From Roseospira visakhapatnamensis (GTDB lineage: Bacteria > Pseudomonadota > Alphaproteobacteria > Rhodospirillales > Rhodospirillaceae), in NCBI RefSeq assembly GCF_014197915.1, contig NZ_JACIGK010000005.1, forward strand, positions 1 to 64,000: a stretch of DNA of 64,000 nt, in the 5' to 3' direction. The translations under genes were made by a program, and so were the position numbers. Positions 40,792-49,092 of this stretch are shown piece by piece. The notes beneath the pieces are model-generated. The model did not search any database. It was not told the origin of the DNA and saw only the letters and a program-made list of their open reading frames with translations. Position 1 is the first letter of the stretch, and the number at the start of each line of letters is the position of its first letter.

Positions 40792-41262
40792 ATGCCAAGC
40801 GAGTCCTGGCTTCGCCGCCGCCCGACCATCCTGGTGATCGACGACGACGTCGCGACGCGCCGTGTGCTTCAGCTATCCCTGAACCGGTCGCTGGCGGCCC
40901 AGATGCTGCTGGCCCATGACGCGACAACCGGGATCGCGCTCGCCGAGCGCAAGCGCCCGGACGTGATCCTGTTGGACTGGATGATGCCGGAGGTTGACGG
41001 GCTCGCCGCCCTCACCATCCTGAAAATGGGACCCACGACGCGCGCCGTGCCCGTGATCATGGTGACGAGCGTCAGCCGCATGGGCCAGATCGACGAAGCG
41101 CTGAGCGCCGGGGCCAGCGGGTATGTCTGCAAGCCTTTCGACTTCCATGTCCTGAAAACGACCGTGAACCGGGTGCTTGCCAAATCACGGCCGGCGGGCG
41201 CACGCGGTTGGGACCGGCTCGCGGCACTCGCCCAGCCGCTGGGCCTGGGATCGAACCGATGA
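40792..41262 (+). CDS. single-domain response regulator
   Basis: A 156-residue REC protein. The acidic pocket is IDDD (17-20), the phosphorylated Asp is D62 (ILLDWMMPEVDG), and the conserved Thr/Lys are in VTSVSR and YVCKPFDF. A short C-terminal tail follows with no output domain. CACGGAGACG precedes the ATG. Its stop overlaps the start of the hybrid kinase gene (ATGA), so the two are likely phosphorelay partners. Confidence 0.92.
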   Translation: MPSESWLRRRPTILVIDDDVATRRVLQLSLNRSLAAQMLLAHDATTGIALAERKRPDVILLDWMMPEVDGLAALTILKMGPTTRAVPVIMVTSVSRMGQIDEALSAGASGYVCKPFDFHVLKTTVNRVLAKSRPAGARGWDRLAALAQPLGLGSNR

Positions 41263-43445
41263 CCTGCCCGGTCTCCGCGCCGGGCTCCGGCGATGCACCG
41301 GCGGAGGCCGCCCGCGCCTCGGCGCCGCCCGGTGAGCACTGTCCGTTTTCCCCATCGGCGCACACCTCCGGGGCCGACCCGCCACGCCGCTGTGAACAGC
41401 AGATGCGCGCGGCCATCGACGCCGCCCTGGATTGCATCATCGCGGTGGACGCCGAAGGGCGGATCGTCGATTTCAATCCCGCCGCCGAGGAGACATTCGG
41501 CTACCGGCGGGACGAGGTGCTCGGCCGGATCATGAGCGGGCTGATCATCCCGCCGGCGCTTCGCGCCGCGCACGATGCCGGCATGGAGCGGTTGCGGCGG
41601 ACGGGGGTGTCCCGGGTGGTGGGACAGCGCCTCGACCTGGAGGCGATGCGGGCGAATGGCGAGGTGTTCCCCTGCGAACTGGCGATCTCGGCCACCGACA
41701 CCCAGACCGACCCGGTCTACGTCGCCTATCTGCGGGACATCAGCGACCGCGTGGAATCGGAACAGGCCCTGAAGGAGGCGCTGGCCCGGGCCGAGGAGGC
41801 GAGCCGCGTCAAATCCCGCTTCCTGGCCATGATGAGCCACGAGATCCGCACCCCCCTGAACGGGGTGCTTGGCGTTTTGGGCCTTTTGGAGGACAGCCCG
41901 CTCACGCCGGAGCAGTACCACTGGGTTCGCACCGGCGTGGACTCGGCGACCGGCCTCCTGGACATCATCAACGATATCCTCGATTTCTCGAAGATCGAGG
42001 CCGGACAGATGCGGCTGGAGGCCGAGGACTTCAGCCTGGTGACCCTGATCGATGGCGCGCTCGACCTGATGCGGCCCCGCACCATCGGCAAGGACATCAC
42101 CCTGGTCCGCGACATGTCGGCGGCGCTGCCCGGGGCCATGACCGGGGATGCCGGCCGTCTGCGCCAGATTCTGCTGAATCTGCTGTCCAACGCGCTCAAG
42201 TTCACGGAAACCGGCGTCATCACCGTCACCGCCGCGCCGCTGGCGGACGCGCCGTCGGACGAGTCCTGGGTCCGCCTCACGGTGTCGGACACCGGACGCG
42301 GCATTCCCCAGGACCGGCAATCGGAGCTGTTCCAGGAATTCGTCTGCCTGGACACGGGGCTCGACCGCACCACCGGCGGGACGGGCCTCGGGCTGGTGAT
42401 CTGCCGCCGGCTGGCCGAGATGATGGGGGGCCGGATCCACTTCGAAAGCGAACACGGCAGCGGCTCGCGCTTCCATGTGGATCTTCCCCTTCCCGCGGCC
42501 CAGGCGATGCCGATGGATGGGGCCCGGACCGCCACCGGGACCGCCACCCTGGCGCCTCCCGACACAGCCACCGGGGCGGCGGCGGCCGCCGCCGCCGAAC
42601 GGCGGGGCAAGCCCATCCGCATCCTGCTCGCCGAGGACAACCAGACCAACGCGATGGTCGCCAAGGCGATGATCGGCAAGGCCGGCTATCGGATCGACAC
42701 CGTCGCCAACGGCGCGGAAGCGGTGCAGGCGGCGCGGACCCTGCCCTACGACCTGATTCTCATGGATGTCTCGATGCCCGTGATGGACGGCCTGGAGGCC
42801 ACCCGCCGCATTCGGGACCTGCCCGGCCGCAAGGCCCGGATTCCCATCGTCGCCATGACCGCCCACGCCATGCGCGACGAGCGCGAGGCGTTCTGGCAGG
42901 CGGGCATGAACGACTGCCTGCCCAAGCCCACGACACGGGACCACGTGCTGGGCGTGATCCGCCAGTGGACCAGCCTTCGGAGCTGGGACCAGCTTCACGA
43001 GGACACGCCGACGGACGCGCCGGCAACGGCGGAGCACGCCGCCGCCCCGGCCGCGCCCTACGACGACACCCCGGCGCTCGACGTTCAGGTTCTGGCCCGC
43101 CTGGCCCAGGAGACCGGCACCGACCTCCTGCCGCATCTGACCGAGGTGTTCGCCGACAACGTCCTGACGCTGACCCATGGCCTGATCGACGCCATCACGG
43201 CGTCGGACGCCACCGCCCTGGAGCGCGTCGCCCACTCCCTGGCCAGTTCGGCGGGCACCTTCGGCGCCATGACCCTGCACCGCCAGGCCCGCCACGTGGA
43301 AACGCTGTGCATGGAGGGCGACACGTCCACCGCCTTCCAGGCGGCGACGCAGATTCAGGAAGAAAGCGAGCGCCTGTTGACGGAACTGCCGCAGGCCGTC
43401 GCCGCGATTCAGGCCGACGACGTCGCGGCCACCGGAACGGCGTGA
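41259..43445 (+). CDS. hybrid sensor histidine kinase (PAS-HisKA-HATPase-REC-HPt)
   Basis: A 728-residue cytosolic hybrid kinase without membrane segments. A PAS domain covers about residues 50-165 (DCIIAVDAEGRIVDFNPAAE). HisKA has the phosphoacceptor H194 (MMSHEIRTPLNG); the ATPase has LLNLLSNALKFTETG, DTGRGIP and GGTGLGL. A REC domain follows (AEDNQTNAMVAKAMI, LMDVSMPVMDG), and a C-terminal HPt domain carries the His in VAHSLASSAGTFG. The complete relay in one protein can pass phosphate to the coupled response regulator. A signal sensed by the PAS domain (redox, light or ligand) is unknown. Its 3' end faces the polymerase gene 12 nt away. Confidence 0.95.
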   Translation: MTCPVSAPGSGDAPAEAARASAPPGEHCPFSPSAHTSGADPPRRCEQQMRAAIDAALDCIIAVDAEGRIVDFNPAAEETFGYRRDEVLGRIMSGLIIPPALRAAHDAGMERLRRTGVSRVVGQRLDLEAMRANGEVFPCELAISATDTQTDPVYVAYLRDISDRVESEQALKEALARAEEASRVKSRFLAMMSHEIRTPLNGVLGVLGLLEDSPLTPEQYHWVRTGVDSATGLLDIINDILDFSKIEAGQMRLEAEDFSLVTLIDGALDLMRPRTIGKDITLVRDMSAALPGAMTGDAGRLRQILLNLLSNALKFTETGVITVTAAPLADAPSDESWVRLTVSDTGRGIPQDRQSELFQEFVCLDTGLDRTTGGTGLGLVICRRLAEMMGGRIHFESEHGSGSRFHVDLPLPAAQAMPMDGARTATGTATLAPPDTATGAAAAAAAERRGKPIRILLAEDNQTNAMVAKAMIGKAGYRIDTVANGAEAVQAARTLPYDLILMDVSMPVMDGLEATRRIRDLPGRKARIPIVAMTAHAMRDEREAFWQAGMNDCLPKPTTRDHVLGVIRQWTSLRSWDQLHEDTPTDAPATAEHAAAPAAPYDDTPALDVQVLARLAQETGTDLLPHLTEVFADNVLTLTHGLIDAITASDATALERVAHSLASSAGTFGAMTLHRQARHVETLCMEGDTSTAFQAATQIQEESERLLTELPQAVAAIQADDVAATGTA

Positions 43446-43457
43446 GCCGGGCGCCGC

Positions 43458-44774
43458 TCAGGCGTGCTCGGCCTGGACACCGGGCACCCGGGCGCTCCGC
43501 CAGCGGCGCGCCGGCCGCAAACCCGCGCCGACCAGGATCAGGCCGGGCCAGATCAGGTAGGCCAGGATCTCCAGGTTCTCGCCGAAGGAATAGAAGACCA
43601 TCATCAGCGCCACGGAAAGCCCGGGTCGCGCCTCCGGGGTTCTCTGGGCGACCACGATCAGATGGCCCAGGGTCCAGACCAGGGGAATGAGCAGGGCCAG
43701 GAAGCCGACGATGCCCTTGACGAACAGCAGGCCGTACCAGCTGTGATGCGAGCCGATGGGCATGTACTCCACCAGGTGCGGCCCCCGTTCGACGACACCA
43801 TGCCCCCAGATGGGCGCCTCGGACCGCCACCGCTGCCAGGCGATCCGCGCCAGGGCCTCGCGCACCCGCGTGGAATCGGCGCGAGCGCCCCGGAACTCGT
43901 TGACCGCGTCCTCGGCGATAATGAGCAGCGTGGTCGCGATCAGGCCGCCCAGGGTGCTCGCCAGCGCCCCCAGGGCGAGGATCGCGGGGTTCAGCAGTCG
44001 GCTCAACCCCCAGGTGGCCAGCGGAATCAGCATCAGCGCCAGCAGCGCCATGCGCGACTTGCTCAGAACGGCGATGATGACGGCGCCGGCCAGTCCGGCC
44101 GCCTTCCAGGACGGCGTCTTCTCGGCCAGGGCGCACACCAGCATGATGGACGACATGAACCCCGCCGCCGGCGCCCAGGGGGTGAAGAACTGCCAGCGTG
44201 GAGAGCCGTTGGACGGATCGATGAGATAGAGCTGGACGGCAAAGAACTCCGGTCCAGGCCCCCCCACCGCCTTCAGCGGCGAGACGTAAAGAACCTCCGG
44301 CAGCCGGACCACCCAGGCCGCGACCAGGACCGGCGTCAGCAGCAGCGTATGCAGTCCCACCACGCACATCGCCCGGTGAATGGTGGACGGGCGGATGTCG
44401 CTGACGACGCCCACCAGGATGAAGATGGCGATCAGCGCCCAGCCCTTGGCCCAGCCGATGGATGACTTGATCAACTTGCCCATGCCGAGATCGAACGACA
44501 GGTGGCCGCCGATCAGGGCCACCTCCATGGTGATCATGCCGATCACCCACAGCCAGACGGCGATGGGCAGGGCGGCCATGCGGGCCTTGGGCACGGGATC
44601 GTGGGTCAGGTACAGGCGCGCCAGGAACAGGCCGAACAACAGCCAGCCGAGCACCGGCCCCACCACGTACAAGGCGCCGAAGGCATAGAAGCCATAGGTC
44701 CAGACGATGGTGCGCTGAACAATGCGGTCCTCAAGACCCTGAGAGGACGGAACCGGGGCCGGGTCCGCCGTCAT
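43458..44774 (-). CDS. O-antigen ligase / polysaccharide polymerase family protein
   Basis: A 438-residue integral membrane protein with about 10-12 hydrophobic segments and a large periplasmic loop that contains GSHHSWYGLLFVKG, the His-bearing motif of the Wzy/WaaL/ExoQ group. In this setting (Wzz and Wza next door) a repeat-unit polymerase is more likely than a lipid A ligase. The start at 44774 overlaps the Wzz stop (ATGA). It is last of the leftward export operon. Confidence 0.85.
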   Translation of the reverse strand: MTADPAPVPSSQGLEDRIVQRTIVWTYGFYAFGALYVVGPVLGWLLFGLFLARLYLTHDPVPKARMAALPIAVWLWVIGMITMEVALIGGHLSFDLGMGKLIKSSIGWAKGWALIAIFILVGVVSDIRPSTIHRAMCVVGLHTLLLTPVLVAAWVVRLPEVLYVSPLKAVGGPGPEFFAVQLYLIDPSNGSPRWQFFTPWAPAAGFMSSIMLVCALAEKTPSWKAAGLAGAVIIAVLSKSRMALLALMLIPLATWGLSRLLNPAILALGALASTLGGLIATTLLIIAEDAVNEFRGARADSTRVREALARIAWQRWRSEAPIWGHGVVERGPHLVEYMPIGSHHSWYGLLFVKGIVGFLALLIPLVWTLGHLIVVAQRTPEARPGLSVALMMVFYSFGENLEILAYLIWPGLILVGAGLRPARRWRSARVPGVQAEHA

Positions 44775-46288
44775 GAGGGCTCGGCCCGAAGCAGCTTGTG
44801 CAGGATGGGCTGGCGGATCCACAGCACCAGCAGGCAGGTCATCAGGAACAGGGAACCGAGCACGGCCCCCGCCACCGCCAGCGTCTTGCGGGGGGCCGAG
44901 GGATTCTCGGGCAGGGTCGGTTCTTCCAGCACCTGCACCAGGGGATACGCCTTGAACGCGTCGGCCTTGCCGCTGTCGACGCGGGCCAGGGCGGAGGCGA
45001 AGACGGCCTCGGACACCTGGAGGTCCCGCAACAGGTCCTCCAGGCGGGCGGCATCGTCGGTGCGCCGCGTGACCTCGGCGGCCAGCGCGGCGATGCGGTC
45101 GGACAGCGCCTGTTCGCCGCTGGCCAGACCGTTGGCCTCGACGGTGAGGGAGACCAGCTCGCGCAGCAACACCGTGCGGTCGGCGCCGCTGGTGAGGCTG
45201 ACGAGGCGATCCAGGTCGGTGATCGGGCGCCCCAGAAGAACCTCGGCCCGGGCCTTCATGTCATCGCGAGCGGCCGCGCGCCGCGCGCGCTCGGCCCGCA
45301 CCATGGCGTGATTGGGACCCCATTTGGTGGCGTGCCCGGCCAGCGACGCGCTGGCCTCCGCATGGACCTCGCGCAGGGCCTGGAAAGCCGGGTCGGACGT
45401 CAACGAGAAGGCATCGATCGCCACCTGAGGGGCGACGCCCAGTTGCTCGGCCAGGGCTTCGGCCTTGCGCTCCAGCCGGACACGCTCCGTCCGGGTTTCC
45501 CCCAGGTCGACGCGGAGATTGGCAAGCTGCGTGACACTGGCCGTGAACTGGTCGGGCGAGATCAGCCCGGTCCGGGTCTGGAACGCCAGGATGCCGGCGC
45601 GTGCCCGCCGGACACCCGCCTCGAACCCGGCCATCGACCGCCGATACCCCGCCTCCCGCTTTTGGGATTCGTCGGTCCGCAGCGAATCAAGCTGGATCTG
45701 GAACGCCGTCAGGACGGCGCCAAGCCGTCGCTGGGCTTCCTCCGGCGTGCCCGCGTCGATGCTCGCGTGAATAAGCTGCGTCTGGTCCACCAGCTTCACG
45801 CGCGGCTTTCCCAGGGTCTTGTGCGACAGGTCCAGCGTTTCGGCCGCCGCCAGCAGGACCACCTGGCTGGTCAGGATCTCCTTGTAGTTCACGGTGGGGC
45901 TGATGCTAGTTCCCGCGAAAGGGGACGGCGCGTTGGAACTCGCCTGCCCGATGCTCTCCAGGTTGACCGACGTGCCCACGCCGGCCCCGGGCAGGATCAG
46001 GCTGAAGTGGCTGCGCCAACTGGGCGGCGTCAGCACGATGTAGGCGGTCGTCAGGCCCCAGATCACCGCGATGCCGAGCACGCCGATCAGCAGATAGCGG
46101 CGCCCGCGTCCCGTCGCGCCCCCGGACCACAACAGAATGCCACGAAGCGCCACCAGCAACTCCGTGCCGGGCAGCGCGGCGCTCTTGTCCCGGGCCGGCC
46201 GCGCGTCGGGGTCGTCCGTCTCGGGCGACGTGACCTCGTCTCGCGTCCGCAGAGACTCGACCGGGCTGTGGGGCGGATGAGCATTCAT
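44771..46288 (-). CDS. Wzz-type chain length / polysaccharide co-polymerase
   Basis: A 505-residue inner membrane protein. Two transmembrane segments (about residues 65-85, YLLIGVLGIAVIWGLTTAYI, and near 475-495, GAVLGSLFLMTCLLVLWI) frame a long periplasmic coiled-coil region. The second is preceded by the Pro-rich EEPTLPENPSAPRKT. There is no C-terminal tyrosine kinase domain. It should set the length of the polymer with the polymerase encoded next. The start at 46288 is the first Met before the polar N-terminal tail. Confidence 0.88.
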   Translation of the reverse strand: MNAHPPHSPVESLRTRDEVTSPETDDPDARPARDKSAALPGTELLVALRGILLWSGGATGRGRRYLLIGVLGIAVIWGLTTAYIVLTPPSWRSHFSLILPGAGVGTSVNLESIGQASSNAPSPFAGTSISPTVNYKEILTSQVVLLAAAETLDLSHKTLGKPRVKLVDQTQLIHASIDAGTPEEAQRRLGAVLTAFQIQLDSLRTDESQKREAGYRRSMAGFEAGVRRARAGILAFQTRTGLISPDQFTASVTQLANLRVDLGETRTERVRLERKAEALAEQLGVAPQVAIDAFSLTSDPAFQALREVHAEASASLAGHATKWGPNHAMVRAERARRAAARDDMKARAEVLLGRPITDLDRLVSLTSGADRTVLLRELVSLTVEANGLASGEQALSDRIAALAAEVTRRTDDAARLEDLLRDLQVSEAVFASALARVDSGKADAFKAYPLVQVLEEPTLPENPSAPRKTLAVAGAVLGSLFLMTCLLVLWIRQPILHKLLRAEPS

Positions 46289-46435
46289 CGCGTGTGTTCC
46301 GCAAAACCGACGGCGGACCGTGACTGACGCTGACCGGCGGCGTGGACGGCCTGCGGTCCCCCGCATCCGGACCGCCACCCGCTCGTGGGTGTGGCGGCGT
46401 CCGGGCCGCTCCGCCATCCGGACCGGCCCCTCCCC

Positions 46436-47698
46436 TCATCGGGCCAGAAGCCCCGCCAACGCCAGCGGCGACAGCACGTCGACAAAGCCCTTGGCGATGT
46501 CGCGGAGGGTGGTGACATCACTATCGTAACATGCGAGCGCGTCTCCGGGCAGCAGCACAGGGTTGAACGTGTCCCGATCGGTATCGCGCACAAGGGTCTC
46601 GATGGGGCGCTGGATCACCTCGCTGCGCTGGGTGACGGGGTTGGTGGAGATCAGCACGGCGTGGCGCGACGCATTGGTCGCCGGGATTCCGCCGACGCAG
46701 TTCGCCGCGACCAGGGCCTGCAGGAAGCGCGTGCCATAGGGCAGGTTGGACTGATCCTTGCCGATGGCGGACTGCGCGTTGCTGGAGGCCGGCTCAGTCA
46801 GGTTGGACATGTAGACCCGGATGCCCGGCGTGGTGACGGCGCTCGGTCGCGCCAGATCGGGCTGGAAGCATCCCTTCTCCGGGACGTGGACCGTGTCGCC
46901 GTCGGTCAGCGCGATATCGGCGCCGGCCGCGCCGGATGTCCCCGTCATCAGTCCGCGCAGGTCCAGGGTCCAGGCGCGGGGGCCGCGCCGCAGTTCGACG
47001 CGGCTCAGGTCGGCGTCCGGACGCACCCCGGCCGCCGCGCGCAAGGCCGCCGACACCCGCCGCCCCCCCGAGGCATCGCCGGAGATCACGGTGTCCTGGC
47101 CCGCCAGGTCCTCCGGCGCGCGCGCGTTGATCTCCACCGTGCCGGGCTGGAACACGGCCCCCGAGACGTTCACGCGGGCCGGACCACGGGCGGTGATCGT
47201 CAGCGTGGGCTGGGCGAACGCCCGGCGGAACAGGCCCTTGTCCACCAGCGCCTTGGCGAGGGCCGCGTTCACCTCGGCGAGCGGACGGCCGGCCGCCGGA
47301 ATGGCCCCGACAAGCGGCACCGTCAACGCGCCGTCCAGCCCGATGACGTAGAGCCCCTCCAGGTCCTCCCCCTCGGGCAGGGACAGCCGCACCCGATCGC
47401 CGCTGGACAGCGGCAAGGCCGCCCCTCCGCCCGGCGGGGCGCGGGGGACGACCCCAAGAGGGGCATCGGCACCACCGGGTCCCGGCGCGGCCTCCGCGCA
47501 GGCCATGGCGGCCCGCTCCCAGCGCGACACGAAGGCTTCACGCGCGGTGGTGCCCGGCGGCGGCGGGGTGAGACGCTCCGGCATGTAAACCGCGCTGTCC
47601 GGCCCGGTTCCGTAGTAGGCCGACTCACCCGTGCACCCCGCCGTCAGAAGCAGGCCGACGAGACCGAGGACGACACGCCGGCGCCGGGGCAGACGCAT
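46436..47698 (-). CDS. Wza-type outer membrane polysaccharide export lipoprotein
   Basis: A 420-residue lipoprotein with signal VVLGLVGLLLTAGC: cleavage before the Cys is expected. A Poly_export domain follows (LSSGDRVRLSLPEGEDLEGLYVIGLDGALTVPLVG) with SLBB-like repeats (VNVSGAVFQPGTVEI). The C-terminal region (DTFNPVLLPGDALACYDSD) closes with a hydrophobic segment. It would form the outer membrane exit pore for the polymer. It lies 40 nt behind the STAS gene on the same strand. Confidence 0.88.
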   Translation of the reverse strand: MRLPRRRRVVLGLVGLLLTAGCTGESAYYGTGPDSAVYMPERLTPPPPGTTAREAFVSRWERAAMACAEAAPGPGGADAPLGVVPRAPPGGGAALPLSSGDRVRLSLPEGEDLEGLYVIGLDGALTVPLVGAIPAAGRPLAEVNAALAKALVDKGLFRRAFAQPTLTITARGPARVNVSGAVFQPGTVEINARAPEDLAGQDTVISGDASGGRRVSAALRAAAGVRPDADLSRVELRRGPRAWTLDLRGLMTGTSGAAGADIALTDGDTVHVPEKGCFQPDLARPSAVTTPGIRVYMSNLTEPASSNAQSAIGKDQSNLPYGTRFLQALVAANCVGGIPATNASRHAVLISTNPVTQRSEVIQRPIETLVRDTDRDTFNPVLLPGDALACYDSDVTTLRDIAKGFVDVLSPLALAGLLAR

Positions 47699-47738
47699 GA
47701 CCAGGCTCCTCCTCGCGTCGTGGCCGCACCCGGGACTG

Positions 47739-48104
47739 TCATCCGTCCCGCTCCGCTTCCAGGGCGGCGCGAGCCTCGTCGACCCCCAGGTAGATGGTGA
47801 ACAGCTCGTTGAGGCGCGTCAGGTTGAGAAGGGCCCGGATGGGCGCCTGCGGCGTTGTCAGGACGAACGGAATGCCCTGTTCGGTCGCGCTGTTGTAGGT
47901 CGAGACCAAGACGCTGAGACCACTGGAGTCCATGAAGGTTGTGCCGGACAAGTCGACGATCAGGCCACCGCCATGCGCGCCAAGAGCCTCCATGAGGTCG
48001 CGACGGACGTCCGCCGTATTGTTCATCACGACTCTGTCCGGCACGGTGGCGACACCGATCGGCGCGGACGCGGCGGCACTGGAGCCGGAAGCTGGTGACG
48101 ACAT
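47739..48104 (-). CDS. STAS-domain anti-sigma factor antagonist
   Basis: A 121-residue RsbV/SpoIIAA-like protein. The phosphorylation site is the Ser pair at 60-61 in TTFMDSSGLSVLV; the flanking LIVDLSG strand is typical. AGGAGAACG precedes the ATG. In partner switching the unphosphorylated form sequesters an anti-sigma kinase, and a PP2C phosphatase resets it; such a phosphatase lies 1 kb away (49093-50361). No RsbW-type kinase is in the window. It is directly upstream of the wza-wzz-polymerase genes and probably co-transcribed. Confidence 0.92.
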   Translation of the reverse strand: MSSPASGSSAAASAPIGVATVPDRVVMNNTADVRRDLMEALGAHGGGLIVDLSGTTFMDSSGLSVLVSTYNSATEQGIPFVLTTPQAPIRALLNLTRLNELFTIYLGVDEARAALEAERDG

Positions 48105-48459
48105 CGGCGTTCTCCTAGCTCGGTTTCACAGTCGATCAGAAGGCGCCCTTGATGCTATGCGGAACGCGACCAATCCGGTAGCAATCAAAAAGAACCCAGA
48201 GCATTTTTTACGGTGATAGGTGGATTTTCCGCCCGCGCCTGGGCCCGCGCCTGGGAAGGATCCCGGGCCCGGAAACGTCTCCAGGCGGAGACGAGCCTCT
48301 CCAGAACATCCTAAAATAGAGGATTCTTTCGTATTTTTCTACTATATAGGGTTGTCGTGACGGACCGGCCTTGGACGGCGGGCGCCATCCCGTCGTGGCC
48401 CGCCGGCCGACTCCCATGAACGGCAGTATACTTGGGGTGGCCGGCCCGCGTCTCATCGC
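48105..48459. other. intergenic region upstream of the STAS gene
   Basis: No gene is convincing here; an 82-codon minus-strand frame looks like chance. Part of it is AT-rich (48180-48215, 48312-48350). A perfect 7-bp hairpin CGTCTCC-AGGC-GGAGACG lies at about 48276-48293, and CCCGCGCCTGGG occurs twice in tandem just before. The promoter of the STAS/export operon must lie here, but I cannot place it. Confidence 0.45.
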
Positions 48460-48930
48460 TCATCGCCAGAAATCGGGATCGAACACATCGGTCGCGTGGA
48501 AACCCGGGATCAGGTCCACACCCGCGAGGCTCTTCAGACCATAAAGGGCCAAGGCCCCGGTGATCATGACGACCGCCACGATACCGCCGAACAACGAGGC
48601 GAAGGCGGCGCCACCCAGGGCGTGTTCGCCGGCCTTGCGCCGGTTCCGCTCCACGGCCGCCACGGACAGCCGCCGGTCCCGGCCGGCCAGCACCACCACA
48701 TAGAACCGTCGGAAGTACACCGGAATCACGAAGCGAATGTCGATGGGATGTCGGCGCGACGGCGATCCGGTGCGGGACAGAACGAGCTTCAGGGCGCGGG
48801 CCTGCTCGGCATCGAACGGCGTCTTGGACTCGGCCACGAGATCCCGCCAGACCCTGTCGATCAGCGGATCGACGTCATCGTCGGGCGGCATCACCCCGTG
48901 CGCGGGCGAGCCTGAGGGGACAGCGGCCAT
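48460..48930 (-). CDS. single-pass membrane protein, hypothetical
   Basis: I do not recognise this 156-residue product. Residues 1-70 are polar and acidic (PPDDDVDPLIDRVWRDL); then comes a basic stretch around HPIDIRFVIPVYFRRFYVVVL and GRDRRLS, and one strong transmembrane segment (FASLFGGIVAVVMITGALALYGL). The C-terminal 20 residues would be periplasmic. GGAGGTCTTC before the ATG is a good ribosome binding site. It sits between the STAS gene and the PP2C gene, which suggests a link to their signalling or to the polysaccharide, by position only. A near sigma-54 site lies upstream. Confidence 0.75.
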   Translation of the reverse strand: MAAVPSGSPAHGVMPPDDDVDPLIDRVWRDLVAESKTPFDAEQARALKLVLSRTGSPSRRHPIDIRFVIPVYFRRFYVVVLAGRDRRLSVAAVERNRRKAGEHALGGAAFASLFGGIVAVVMITGALALYGLKSLAGVDLIPGFHATDVFDPDFWR

Positions 48931-48995
48931 GAAGACCTCCCTGTGCCGAAGGGTTGGCGAGTCCGCGCCTTTTAGATTAATCGAACTGCGATGCG

Positions 48996-49011
48996 TGCAA
49001 AATACGTGCTG
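48996..49011 (-). promoter_or_regulatory. possible sigma-54 promoter upstream of the membrane protein gene
   Basis: Minus-strand CAGCACGTATTTTGCA keeps the spacing and the TTGC element but has AG instead of the GG at -24, which is normally strict. The predicted leader of about 54 nt resembles that of the flippase operon. It is weak on its own. Confidence 0.33.
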
Positions 49012-49092
49012 ACGACCGGCACGGGCGCGCCCACATCCGGTACCATGGCGACTCGGCATGACCCGCCGCCTGACCTAGGGGACCCCGTATCC

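Noticed and set aside
48208-48456. 82-codon minus-strand frame in the STAS upstream region
   Set aside because: Poor composition, no ribosome binding site and no motif; it spans AT-rich DNA that is more likely regulatory.
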